35,701 nt of DNA, taken from the NCBI GenBank assembly GCA_020850225.1, contig JADZFD010000089.1, forward strand, positions 1 to 35,701, read 5' to 3'. Each line of letters opens with the position of its first letter. Positions within the stretch are counted from its first letter, which is position 1. This DNA comes from Saprospiraceae bacterium (GTDB taxonomy: Bacteria > Bacteroidota > Bacteroidia > Chitinophagales > Saprospiraceae). Positions 1 to 7,188 of this stretch are shown piece by piece. The notes beneath the pieces are model-generated. The model was not told the DNA's origin, ran no database searches, and saw only the letters and a list, made by a program, of their open reading frames with translations. A program made the position numbers and the translations under genes.

Positions 1-1292
1 ACGGTGGTACGACACCGAGCGTATTGGACAATGACGAACTGAACGGTAGTCCTGTAAATCCATCGGACGTAACGCTTACACCGGGTACACCAAGCGATCC
101 GGCATTAAGCATGAATCCGGACGGAACAGTAGACGTAGCACCGGGTACCCCAGCTGGAACATATACCTATCCGTATACTATTTGTGAAATTGCGAATCCA
201 TCGAATTGTGATGATGCAACGGTAACAGTAGTAGTAGGCGCTCCTGAAATAGTAGCCAATGACGATAACTTTGGCGGCATCAACGGAGCCGACGGCGGCA
301 CGACACCGAGCGTATTGGACAATGACGAACTGAACGGCAGTCCTGTAAATCCATCGGACGTAACACTTACACCGGGTACACCAAGCGATCCGGCATTAAG
401 CATGAATCCGGACGGAACGATAGAAATTGCACCAGGTACACCAGCCGGTACGTATACCTATCCGTATACGATCTGTGAAATTGCGAATCCATCGAATTGT
501 GATGATGCAACAGTAACAGTAGTAGTTACCGGTATTATTACGGGCTGTGTGGTTCCAAACTTAAAGGTATTGCTGGAAGGACCATTTGCTGATAAAGGAG
601 ATGGATCTACTATGACAACTAAATTAAACAATTTAGGATACTTACCAGGTCAGAAACCTGTACCATTCTTTGGTGTTCTTACTCCGGTAGGACAACCATA
701 TGGCATTGCTCCTTGGAATTATGCAGGTACAGAAGGTACTAATTACGACAAGAGTCTTCAAGGACCAAAAGCAGGCTATGCAGCAGATATAACTGACTGG
801 GTATTAGTGAGTCTGAGGGAAACCACAGCTCCGTCAAGCACCGTTTGTAGAAAGGCAGCATTATTACACAGTGATGGAAGTGTTGAGATGGTTAATGGCT
901 TTGACTGTTGTGAAATAGATATTAACAAGCAGTATTACGTAGTTGTGGAGCATAGAAACCATTTGATAGTAATGTCCAATGACAAATTGCCGGTAATTAG
1001 TAGCACTATTACATATGACTTTACCAAGCAGCAGTCATACAGAGGATTATTAGGATATGGACAGAAGTATGTGTCTGGTAAGTTTCTAATGTATGCTGGA
1101 AATGGAGACCAGGTTCAAACTACAACCAGTATCAAGGACATCAACGCAAAAGACAAGGATCTTTGGTTAATACACAATGGTGAAAACAGCCAGTACAATA
1201 TCAATGACTTTGAACTAAATGGAGATGTCAACGTACAGGATAAGAATATGTGGTTGGACAACAACAGTATTTTTACTGATGTACCGAGATAA
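1..1292 (+). CDS. C-terminal part of a large repeat-containing surface/adhesin-like protein (5' end outside window)
   Basis: The frame is open from the first complete codon at base 3, so the gene begins upstream of the window. Visible are one nearly whole and one complete copy of a 97-residue Ig-like or cadherin-like repeat (key words VLDNDELNGSP, TPAGTYTYPYTIC, ANPSNCDDATVTV). A C-terminal domain of about 180 residues follows, starting near CVVPNLKVLLEGP, with WNYAGTEG, DWVLVSLRE, ARK-like and VVVEHRNHLIVMS stretches. This domain recurs at the end of Bacteroidota hemagglutinin-like proteins. The last 50 residues (DINAKDKDLW and DFELNGDVNVQDKNMW) look like two dockerin or EF-hand-type calcium loops. 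I see no T9SS sorting domain at the end, so the export route is not shown. A role in adhesion or as a cell-surface filament is inferred from the architecture. The protein ends just before a strong hairpin. Confidence 0.85.
   Translation, partial: GGTTPSVLDNDELNGSPVNPSDVTLTPGTPSDPALSMNPDGTVDVAPGTPAGTYTYPYTICEIANPSNCDDATVTVVVGAPEIVANDDNFGGINGADGGTTPSVLDNDELNGSPVNPSDVTLTPGTPSDPALSMNPDGTIEIAPGTPAGTYTYPYTICEIANPSNCDDATVTVVVTGIITGCVVPNLKVLLEGPFADKGDGSTMTTKLNNLGYLPGQKPVPFFGVLTPVGQPYGIAPWNYAGTEGTNYDKSLQGPKAGYAADITDWVLVSLRETTAPSSTVCRKAALLHSDGSVEMVNGFDCCEIDINKQYYVVVEHRNHLIVMSNDKLPVISSTITYDFTKQQSYRGLLGYGQKYVSGKFLMYAGNGDQVQTTTSIKDINAKDKDLWLIHNGENSQYNINDFELNGDVNVQDKNMWLDNNSIFTDVPR
3..527 (+). repeat. Tandem 291-bp (97-residue) coding repeats
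   Basis: Bases 3-236 and 294-527 align without gaps at a period of 291 bp. I count 18 mismatches in 234 bases. Only three residues change (V/I, D/E, V/I) and the rest are synonymous. A 57-base linker (237-293) separates the aligned parts and probably belongs to the same repeat unit. More copies are likely upstream of the window, because the first copy is cut by the window edge. Confidence 0.9.
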
Positions 1293-1327
1293 TCCGGCAT
1301 AATTTCAAAAGATTGAAATCATAACAC

Positions 1328-1363
1328 AAAAAGCCCTGATATAGCAATGTATCAGGGCTTTTT
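1328..1363. terminator. Bidirectional rho-independent terminator
   Basis: A perfect 14-bp stem (1328-1341 with 1350-1363) has an 8-base loop. It starts with A5 and ends with T5, so it can terminate transcription from both sides. It lies between the adhesin gene, ending at 1292, and the convergent flavin reductase gene, ending at 1429. Confidence 0.9.
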
Positions 1364-1428
1364 GCAATGTAATACTAATATTTTTTATTGGATAGATTCA
1401 ATTCATAAATACACTTTTTTTACATTAT

Positions 1429-2157
1429 TTATCCGTATAATTCATTTCGGATCTGTGCTTTATCATATCCGAGCTTATTGGTAAGGTTATCTAAAGTCTC
1501 GTCTATCATACCACTCCAGCCGCATATATAAAATCTTCTGTCTTCTTTTAAATCAGCGTATCGGTTTAAATAAAGATGGTGAATATAACCATGATGGTAA
1601 TCATGATGGTTTTCTCTGGAAAGTACTATATCAAAACTAAAATTGGAATATTTATTTTTCATAGATTCCAGTTCATCCCGATAAAGGATGGAATTTACGA
1701 AACGAGTACCAAATATTAAATGTATTTTTTTAAACGGGAGTTGTTGCTGATCTATATATTGCCACATACTTCTGAATGGAGCGATTCCAGTACCTGTACA
1801 AATCATTACGATTTCGTTTGTTACGAGATCTTTGGGGATGACAAAAATGCCATCCGGCCCTTTAAATTTAATTTCGCTTCCTACGGATATATTTTCAAAC
1901 AGATATTCAGTTGCAAGACCTCCTTCAGAACGTACGATACAAAATTCAAGTTTATTATTTCTGTCAGGTGCATTTGCTATGGAGTAACTTCTCCATCGTT
2001 GCATTCTTTTTTCGCCTACAGGTAAATCAAAAGTCACAAATTGTCCGGGTAAATAGTCAAATATTTCATCATCTTCAACAGATATAGTAAACTGACTTGT
2101 AATTTCTGTTAGTGGTTGTATTTGTGAAACAACACCTTTATACCAGCGTGTAGCCAT
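1429..2157 (-). CDS. FAD-binding ferredoxin/flavodoxin-NADP(+) reductase-type oxidoreductase
   Basis: A 242-residue flavoprotein of the ferredoxin-NADP reductase superfamily. The FAD-binding barrel carries RSYSIAN near residue 56 (the RxYS flavin signature) and a GGLATEYL segment that normally contacts the FAD phosphates. The NAD(P) domain begins with CTGTGIAPFRSM near residue 119 and ends with YICGWSGM, the usual C-G-x-x-x-M nucleotide-site element. There is no 2Fe-2S domain, so it probably exchanges electrons with a separate ferredoxin or flavodoxin. The C-terminus ends in ELYG, with an aromatic residue near the end as in bacterial Fpr-type enzymes. It is cytosolic. The 104-base gap to glyA contains a GATGTA-N4-TACATC dyad that may be an operator. 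The natural partner and NADH/NADPH preference cannot be read from the sequence. Confidence 0.85.
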   Translation of the reverse strand: MATRWYKGVVSQIQPLTEITSQFTISVEDDEIFDYLPGQFVTFDLPVGEKRMQRWRSYSIANAPDRNNKLEFCIVRSEGGLATEYLFENISVGSEIKFKGPDGIFVIPKDLVTNEIVMICTGTGIAPFRSMWQYIDQQQLPFKKIHLIFGTRFVNSILYRDELESMKNKYSNFSFDIVLSRENHHDYHHGYIHHLYLNRYADLKEDRRFYICGWSGMIDETLDNLTNKLGYDKAQIRNELYG

Positions 2158-2238
2158 GATGTTGAAAATTATAATGATATCTAATCAATAAACTACTGTT
2201 TATTCAAATTTGTTTTGAAAATTTAACCTGAGGTGGTA

Positions 2239-2254
2239 GATGTATATTTACATC
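2239..2254. promoter_or_regulatory. Candidate operator dyad GATGTA-N4-TACATC
   Basis: Perfect 6-bp arms (2239-2244 and 2249-2254) around TATT, 82-97 bases upstream of the flavin reductase start and just after glyA. There is no T-run next to it, so a terminator is less likely than a protein site. A nearly identical dyad lies between the rrf2 and exonuclease III genes at 16606-16621. Confidence 0.4.
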
Positions 2255-2261
2255 CGAAAAT

Positions 2262-3530
2262 TTAATACAATTTAAATGCTTCCATCATAGCATTGACCTG
2301 TTTTCTGACATCCTGTATTGTATCAGGATTGTCTTTATGTGTAATTACTCTGTCAATCCACTCAACTATCTGTACACAATGTTGCTCTTTAAAACCGCGT
2401 GTTGTAACTGCAGCAGTACCAATGCGTATTCCGGACGTATGCAAGGGACTACGGCTATCAAACGGAACCATATTTTTATTAATAGTAATATCGGCAGCTA
2501 CCAAAGCATTTTCAGCTTCTTTTCCGGTAGTATCACTGAATTTACTACGAAGATCGATGAGCATCAGGTGATTGTCTGTGCCACCTGAAACAATGGAATA
2601 GCCCAACTCATTAAATGTATGTGCCATAGCCTTAGCATTGGCTACTACCTGTTTAGAGTAATCTTTAAATGCTGGTTGTAGCGCCTCACCAAATGCAATT
2701 GCCTTACCTGCTATGGCATGTTCCAACGGTCCACCCTGCATTCCAGGGAATACAGCACTGTTGATGATGGTTGACATCATGATCGGATCTCCTTTTTTAG
2801 TGGTACGTCTCCAAGGATTTGGAAAATCGTTACCCATCATTATAATTCCTCCTCGCGGACCTCTGAGTGTCTTGTGTGTTGTTGAAGTAACAATATGGCA
2901 GTGAGGCAATGGGTTGTTCAATAATTTAGCGGCTATAAGACCAGCCGGATGTGCAATATCTGCCATCAGCAGAGCACCCACCTCATCAGCGATTTCTCTG
3001 AATTTTTTATAATCCCAGTCTCTGGAATAAGCAGAAGCACCGCATATAATGAGTTTAGGTTTAACTTCACGGGCAATCACGGCTACCTTATCCATATTAA
3101 CGATTCCGGTTTCTTCATCTACTCCATAAAAATGAGCTTTGAAGGTTTTACCTGAATAACTCACCGGTGAGCCATGAGTAAGATGACCTCCGTGAGAAAG
3201 ATCAAACCCCAAAATACTATCTCCGGGTTGAAGTACACCCAGATAAACAGATGCATTTGCCTGTGAACCGGAATGCGGCTGAACATTGGCATAAGTTGCA
3301 CCAAAAAGTTCACATAAGCGGTCTATGGCTAATTGTTCAACTTTGTCCACTACTTCACATCCTCCATAATATCTTTTTCCCGGATATCCTTCAGCATATT
3401 TGTTAGTCAGGCAACTACCCAACGCATCCAGTACATCTTGTGAAGTGAAGTTTTCAGAAGCTATCAATTCTACTCCGTGTCTTTGGCGATAGAGTTCTTC
3501 CTGTATGAGTTGATGTACTATTGTGTCCAT
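2262..3530 (-). CDS. glyA: Serine hydroxymethyltransferase
   Basis: A full-length 422-residue PLP enzyme that interconverts serine and glycine while charging tetrahydrofolate with a one-carbon unit. Diagnostic features are [10 protein letters not shown] near the N-terminus, [15 protein letters not shown] (substrate and PLP contacts), the [13 protein letters not shown] segment with the PLP-binding Asp and His, and [13 protein letters not shown] near residue 225 with the Schiff-base lysine. The start ATG at 3530 gives a normal family N-terminus. A minus-strand TAccTTTG -7 element lies at 3564-3557, so the leader is short. It sits alone rather than in an operon. The related one-carbon gene gcvT lies far away at 30856-31962. 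Confidence 0.97.
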   Translation of the reverse strand: MDTIVHQLIQEELYRQRHGVELIASENFTSQDVLDALGSCLTNKYAEGYPGKRYYGGCEVVDKVEQLAIDRLCELFGATYANVQPHSGSQANASVYLGVLQPGDSILGFDLSHGGHLTHGSPVSYSGKTFKAHFYGVDEETGIVNMDKVAVIAREVKPKLIICGASAYSRDWDYKKFREIADEVGALLMADIAHPAGLIAAKLLNNPLPHCHIVTSTTHKTLRGPRGGIIMMGNDFPNPWRRTTKKGDPIMMSTIINSAVFPGMQGGPLEHAIAGKAIAFGEALQPAFKDYSKQVVANAKAMAHTFNELGYSIVSGGTDNHLMLIDLRSKFSDTTGKEAENALVAADITINKNMVPFDSRSPLHTSGIRIGTAAVTTRGFKEQHCVQIVEWIDRVITHKDNPDTIQDVRKQVNAMMEAFKLY

Positions 3531-3556
3531 TTTGATTTTTATTTAATTATTGTTGA

Positions 3557-3564
3557 CAAAGGTA
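3557..3564 (-). promoter_or_regulatory. glyA -7 promoter element (TAccTTTG)
   Basis: On the minus strand the sequence reads TACCTTTG, the Bacteroidota -7 consensus, about 27 bases before the glyA ATG. A clear -33 TTTG at the right spacing is not visible. Confidence 0.55.
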
Positions 3565-3674
3565 ACATTTCATTTATAAATAAACGGGATGGTCAACTAA
3601 AATAATTATGAAAAGCTAACTACAGATGTGATTGCACTGTAACGATTCCTGTTTATACAAAAGTGTACAAATGA

Positions 3675-3710
3675 AAGAAGACTGCCTCTTGACAAAGTGA
3701 CAGCCTTCTT
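3675..3710 (-). terminator. Probable rpsA terminator hairpin
   Basis: Read on the minus strand, AAGAAGGCTG pairs with CAGTCTTCTT (10 bp, one G-U) around a 16-base loop, followed by a modest T-rich stretch. It lies 28 bases past the rpsA stop, where a terminator is expected. Confidence 0.5.
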
Positions 3711-3737
3711 AATATTTGGTTTGACAGATAAAAACAA

Positions 3738-5912
3738 TTATTCTTCTATCTTTCCTCCTTTGGCATTATCCTGCCATTCTTTTAGCTTATCCCATTCTCC
3801 GTTGGCAGCCATTTCTGCCTGCATTGGCCAGGATGCCGGGTCGTGCATCTGGTATCTGGAACCTGCATTGTGAAGAATTTCTTTAATTGTATCAACCTCT
3901 GCTTTAGCTAAATCGCTGAAAGTAACAATGTCAGCATTAACGAGTAACTCAGCTATCTTTGGTCCTATGCCTTCGATTAGCTTAAGGTCATCACCTTTAG
4001 TGTCAGGTGTCGCTTTTTTGGCAGCAGGCTTCTTGACTTCAGGCGTTGCAGACATTTGTTCCTGTAATTCTGAGAATCCTTCAATATCTGCAAGCGTTGA
4101 ATGTTCAACTTTGGATTGAGTCGCTTTTACAGACTTTTTGATTTCTTCTCTTTCTTTTGACTTTTCAGTTTCCAGCAATTCATCCGCTTCTTTACGGATA
4201 TCTTCCAGATACCTTGTATGAGAAACTATGATTCGCTTGTCATCTCTGTTGAATTCAATAACTTTGAATGTCAGCGTCTCGTCGGTATTTGCATTGGAAT
4301 TATCATCTTTTCTGATATGCTTAATCGGTGCATATGCTTCAAGCCCGTAAGGAAGTTGAACGATAGCTCCTCTGTCATCTTTTTTAATGATAGTAGCTTC
4401 GTGGTAAGAACCTACAGGGAATACATTTTCGAAAGTATCCCATGGGTTTTCTTCGAGTTGTTTATGTCCCAGTGAAAGTTTTCTGTTTTCCTCATCTACT
4501 TCAAGGATAGAAACATCAATTTTGTCACCTACCTTAGTGAATTCGGATGGATGTGAATATCTCTTCGTCCATGAAAGGTCAGAGATATGTACCATTCCAC
4601 CAATACCATTTTCAAGTTCTACAAACACGCCGTAAGGAGTAAGATTCTTAACCTCTCCTGAATGCGTAGATCCTGCCTGATATTTGGCAGCAACGACATT
4701 CCACGGATCTTCAGTCAATTGCTTGATACTGAGAGACATTTTTCTTTCTTCACGGTCTATGGTCACAACTTTGGCTTCCATTTCCTGTCCTAATTCAAAA
4801 AAGTCCCTTGAATTAACTGGTTGGTTGCTCCAGTTTACTTCAGATATATGTATCAATCCTTCAACACCAGGGATGATTTCAAGGAATGCTCCGTAATCTT
4901 CGATATTAACAATTTTACCCTTGATTACGCTACCTTCATCAACTGAAGGGTCGAGAACCTCCCATGGATGTGGTGTCAATTGTTTTAAACCTAATGAAAT
5001 ACGCTTTTTGTCTTCACCGAAATCAAGAACAACAACGTTAATCTTCTGGTTTAATGTAAGAATTTCATTCGGGTGAGAAATTCTGCCCCATGAAATATCG
5101 GTGATGTATAATAATCCGTCAACTCCACCCAAGTCCATAAATGCACCGAAGTCTGTGATGTTTTTAACGACACCTTCGAGTACCTGTCCTTTTTCCAGTC
5201 CTGCGATGATTGTTTCTCTTTGTTCTGCCAGATCACTTTCGATCAATGCTTTATGAGATACAACAGCATTTTTAATAGCTTCATTGATTTTTACAACTTT
5301 AAACTCCATTGTTTTGCCTACGTATATATCATAGTCAATAATAGGTTTAACGTCGATTTGAGAACCTGGCAGGAAGGTTTCAAGACCCAGACAGTCAACG
5401 ATAAGACCACCCTTGGTTTTACTTGTTACCTGACCTTTGATGATGGTTCCGTTTTTGTAGGAATCAACCAAAGTGTCCCAAGCTTTCAATAATTTGGCTT
5501 TTCTTCGGGAAAGTACCAATTGCCCACGCAGGTCTTCTTTGTTTTCAACATATACATCTACGTAATCTCCAACTTTGAGATCCGGTGTATCTCTGAATTC
5601 TGACAAAGATACCATACCGTCCGATTTGTAGTTGATATCCAGAATAACATCACCACTATGGATGGAAGTAACTCTTCCTTTAACCACTTCAAACTCAGAT
5701 ACTGTGTTTAATGAATTGTCATATTCCCTGAAGTATTTTTCGTAATCACCGCCAGAGTATTTAACGGTATTTCTTTTACCTGTAGACCAATCAAAATCAT
5801 CGTGGGCGGTTTCAACTTTTTCTACAGCCTGCTCTAACTGAACATCAGAAATATCTTCGATAGAGTTATCGTCTTCTGTGTGTTCGTGCTCAAGACTTTT
5901 GTCTTCAATCAT
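3738..5912 (-). CDS. rpsA: 30S ribosomal protein S1 with a fused C-terminal helix-hairpin-helix domain
   Basis: A 724-residue protein. An acidic N-terminal stretch precedes six S1/OB-fold RNA-binding domains. Typical turns are VEGLIHISEV, VDGLLYITDISW and IGGMVHISDLSW, and domains 3-5 are the most canonical. S1 binds mRNA on the 30S subunit and helps unwind and load structured or leaderless-like messages. After a Lys/Ala linker, residues 641-724 form a separate domain: DDLKLIEGIGPKIAELL is a helix-hairpin-helix motif, followed by DPASWPMQAEMA and WDKLKEWQD. That tail is not part of ordinary S1. I recall a similar tail on some Bacteroidota ribosomal proteins such as L21. I chose the ATG at 5912 (MIEDKS) because the 26 codons before it in frame overlap the apparent promoter and leader. 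Confidence 0.95.
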   Translation of the reverse strand: MIEDKSLEHEHTEDDNSIEDISDVQLEQAVEKVETAHDDFDWSTGKRNTVKYSGGDYEKYFREYDNSLNTVSEFEVVKGRVTSIHSGDVILDINYKSDGMVSLSEFRDTPDLKVGDYVDVYVENKEDLRGQLVLSRRKAKLLKAWDTLVDSYKNGTIIKGQVTSKTKGGLIVDCLGLETFLPGSQIDVKPIIDYDIYVGKTMEFKVVKINEAIKNAVVSHKALIESDLAEQRETIIAGLEKGQVLEGVVKNITDFGAFMDLGGVDGLLYITDISWGRISHPNEILTLNQKINVVVLDFGEDKKRISLGLKQLTPHPWEVLDPSVDEGSVIKGKIVNIEDYGAFLEIIPGVEGLIHISEVNWSNQPVNSRDFFELGQEMEAKVVTIDREERKMSLSIKQLTEDPWNVVAAKYQAGSTHSGEVKNLTPYGVFVELENGIGGMVHISDLSWTKRYSHPSEFTKVGDKIDVSILEVDEENRKLSLGHKQLEENPWDTFENVFPVGSYHEATIIKKDDRGAIVQLPYGLEAYAPIKHIRKDDNSNANTDETLTFKVIEFNRDDKRIIVSHTRYLEDIRKEADELLETEKSKEREEIKKSVKATQSKVEHSTLADIEGFSELQEQMSATPEVKKPAAKKATPDTKGDDLKLIEGIGPKIAELLVNADIVTFSDLAKAEVDTIKEILHNAGSRYQMHDPASWPMQAEMAANGEWDKLKEWQDNAKGGKIEE

Positions 5913-5930
5913 TTTTTTTACGCATTTGTA

Positions 5931-5951
5931 TGCCGGACTTTTTAACCGGCA
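5931..5951 (-). promoter_or_regulatory. Hairpin in the rpsA 5' leader
   Basis: TGCCGG (5931-5936) pairs perfectly with CCGGCA (5946-5951) across a 9-base loop, 19-39 bases upstream of the rpsA ATG and downstream of the likely start site. S1 synthesis is autoregulated at its leader in other bacteria. A regulatory role here is only an inference. Confidence 0.4.
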
Positions 5952-5987
5952 GAGGTTAATTAATAAAGAAATTTTTAAAAATGGCCA

Positions 5988-5995
5988 CAAAGGTA
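5988..5995 (-). promoter_or_regulatory. rpsA -7 promoter element (TAccTTTG)
   Basis: A minus-strand TACCTTTG lies about 75 bases upstream of the chosen rpsA start, implying a leader of roughly 70 nt. No convincing -33 TTTG is seen at 19-21 bases. The remaining divergent gap up to uppS (about 6000-6350) is very AT-rich, and I see no gene or RNA in it. Confidence 0.5.
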
Positions 5996-6354
5996 CAACT
6001 TATTTTGTTCCAATGTGTATATTTCATTGATTATTAATGTTAAAAAAACTTAAAAATTATTTATATTAAAGTTCTGACTCAAATATCGGATGTGTTTTAG
6101 CAATTCAATCAGGTGTTCATCCATAAAGAATAATTTTAGGTTTATTTTTCAAAATTATCCTTCAGTCTCTTTGTTGGGTATTTGCGTCTGTGTTTGACAA
6201 CCTGTTTATTCATGTTTTTTATGTATCATCATTTTTACAATAAAGTATAAATCTAATATTGAAAACGCTTTGAAAATGTTAAATTGTAATTAAAATAGGC
6301 TTTAATTCAATAATTTATAAATAATAAATCAGTATTAGCATCATATTTTTTTTA

Positions 6355-6362
6355 TACATTTG
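6355..6362 (+). promoter_or_regulatory. uppS -7 promoter element (TAcaTTTG)
   Basis: TACATTTG matches the Bacteroidota -7 consensus and would start transcription about 25 bases before the uppS start codon. The -33 region is weak. Confidence 0.5.
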
Positions 6363-6392
6363 CGGCGCATAATAATCTAATAAATACTTTTT

Positions 6393-7145
6393 TTGGAATT
6401 GCCGTTAAGTAATATCAATCTTGAAAAGCTTCCCCACCATATTGCAATCATTATGGATGGCAATGGTCGTTGGGCTAAATTACAAGGTAAACCACGTGTT
6501 TTTGGTCACAAAAGCGGTGTAACAGCTGTACGTGAAGTTACTGAGGCTGCCGCAGAAATCGGTATTAAATACCTGACATTATATGCTTTCTCTACTGAAA
6601 ACTGGTCCAGGCCAAGTATTGAGGTGAATGCTCTGATGAGCTTGCTGGTAGAAACTGTTCGAAAGGAACTGGATACACTCAAAAAAAACAATATTCGATT
6701 ATTTGCTATTGGAGATTTGTCCCAATTGCCGGATAAAACGAGGAAGGCACTTTTGGAAGGGATAGAAAAAACAAAATACAATACAAGAATGACACTTGTA
6801 CTGGCATTAAATTATTCTGCCAGGTTCGAGATATTAAATGCAGCCAAAAAAATGGCTGAAACAATAAATAAGGACGGGAAGCGTGTGGATGAAATAGGCA
6901 CGGAAGAATTTTCATCCTATCTGACGACAAATGGTATTCCTGATCCTGAACTACTCATAAGAACCAGTGGAGAACAACGTATCAGCAATTTTTTGTTGTG
7001 GCAGATAGCATATTCTGAATTGTATTTTACGCCGGTATTATGGCCGGATTTTAAAAAAGAACACTTTTATTCCGCTATAATAGACTATCAGAACAGAGAA
7101 AGACGTTTTGGTATGACAAGCGAACAAATTTTGAAAACTTCATAG
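6393..7145 (+). CDS. uppS: Isoprenyl (undecaprenyl diphosphate) synthase
   Basis: A 250-residue cis-prenyltransferase that makes the C55 lipid carrier for peptidoglycan and other surface glycans. It has the conserved IAIIMDGNGRWAK (catalytic Asp), the R-x-x-GH region, YAFSTENWSRP, and the C-terminal RTSGEQRISNFLLWQ with the diphosphate-binding Arg, followed by AYSELYF. The start is a TTG at 6393. A TAA lies four codons upstream in frame and the next ATG is inside the active-site motif, so an unusual start codon is the only reasonable reading. It is the first gene of an envelope cluster, 43 bases ahead of bamA. Confidence 0.95.
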   Translation: MELPLSNINLEKLPHHIAIIMDGNGRWAKLQGKPRVFGHKSGVTAVREVTEAAAEIGIKYLTLYAFSTENWSRPSIEVNALMSLLVETVRKELDTLKKNNIRLFAIGDLSQLPDKTRKALLEGIEKTKYNTRMTLVLALNYSARFEILNAAKKMAETINKDGKRVDEIGTEEFSSYLTTNGIPDPELLIRTSGEQRISNFLLWQIAYSELYFTPVLWPDFKKEHFYSAIIDYQNRERRFGMTSEQILKTS

Positions 7146-7188
7146 ACTTTATTGATTGTTTATAAAGTTTATTAATGTAAGAACATAT

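Noticed and set aside
167-403. Minus-strand open frame inside the repeat protein
   Set aside because: It is the antisense shadow of the Ig-like repeats, kept open by their composition. It has no independent start or ribosome site.
2239-2254. The GATGTA-N4-TACATC dyad as a glyA terminator
   Set aside because: The stem is only 6 bp and AT-rich with no T tract following on either strand, so a protein-binding dyad is a better reading.
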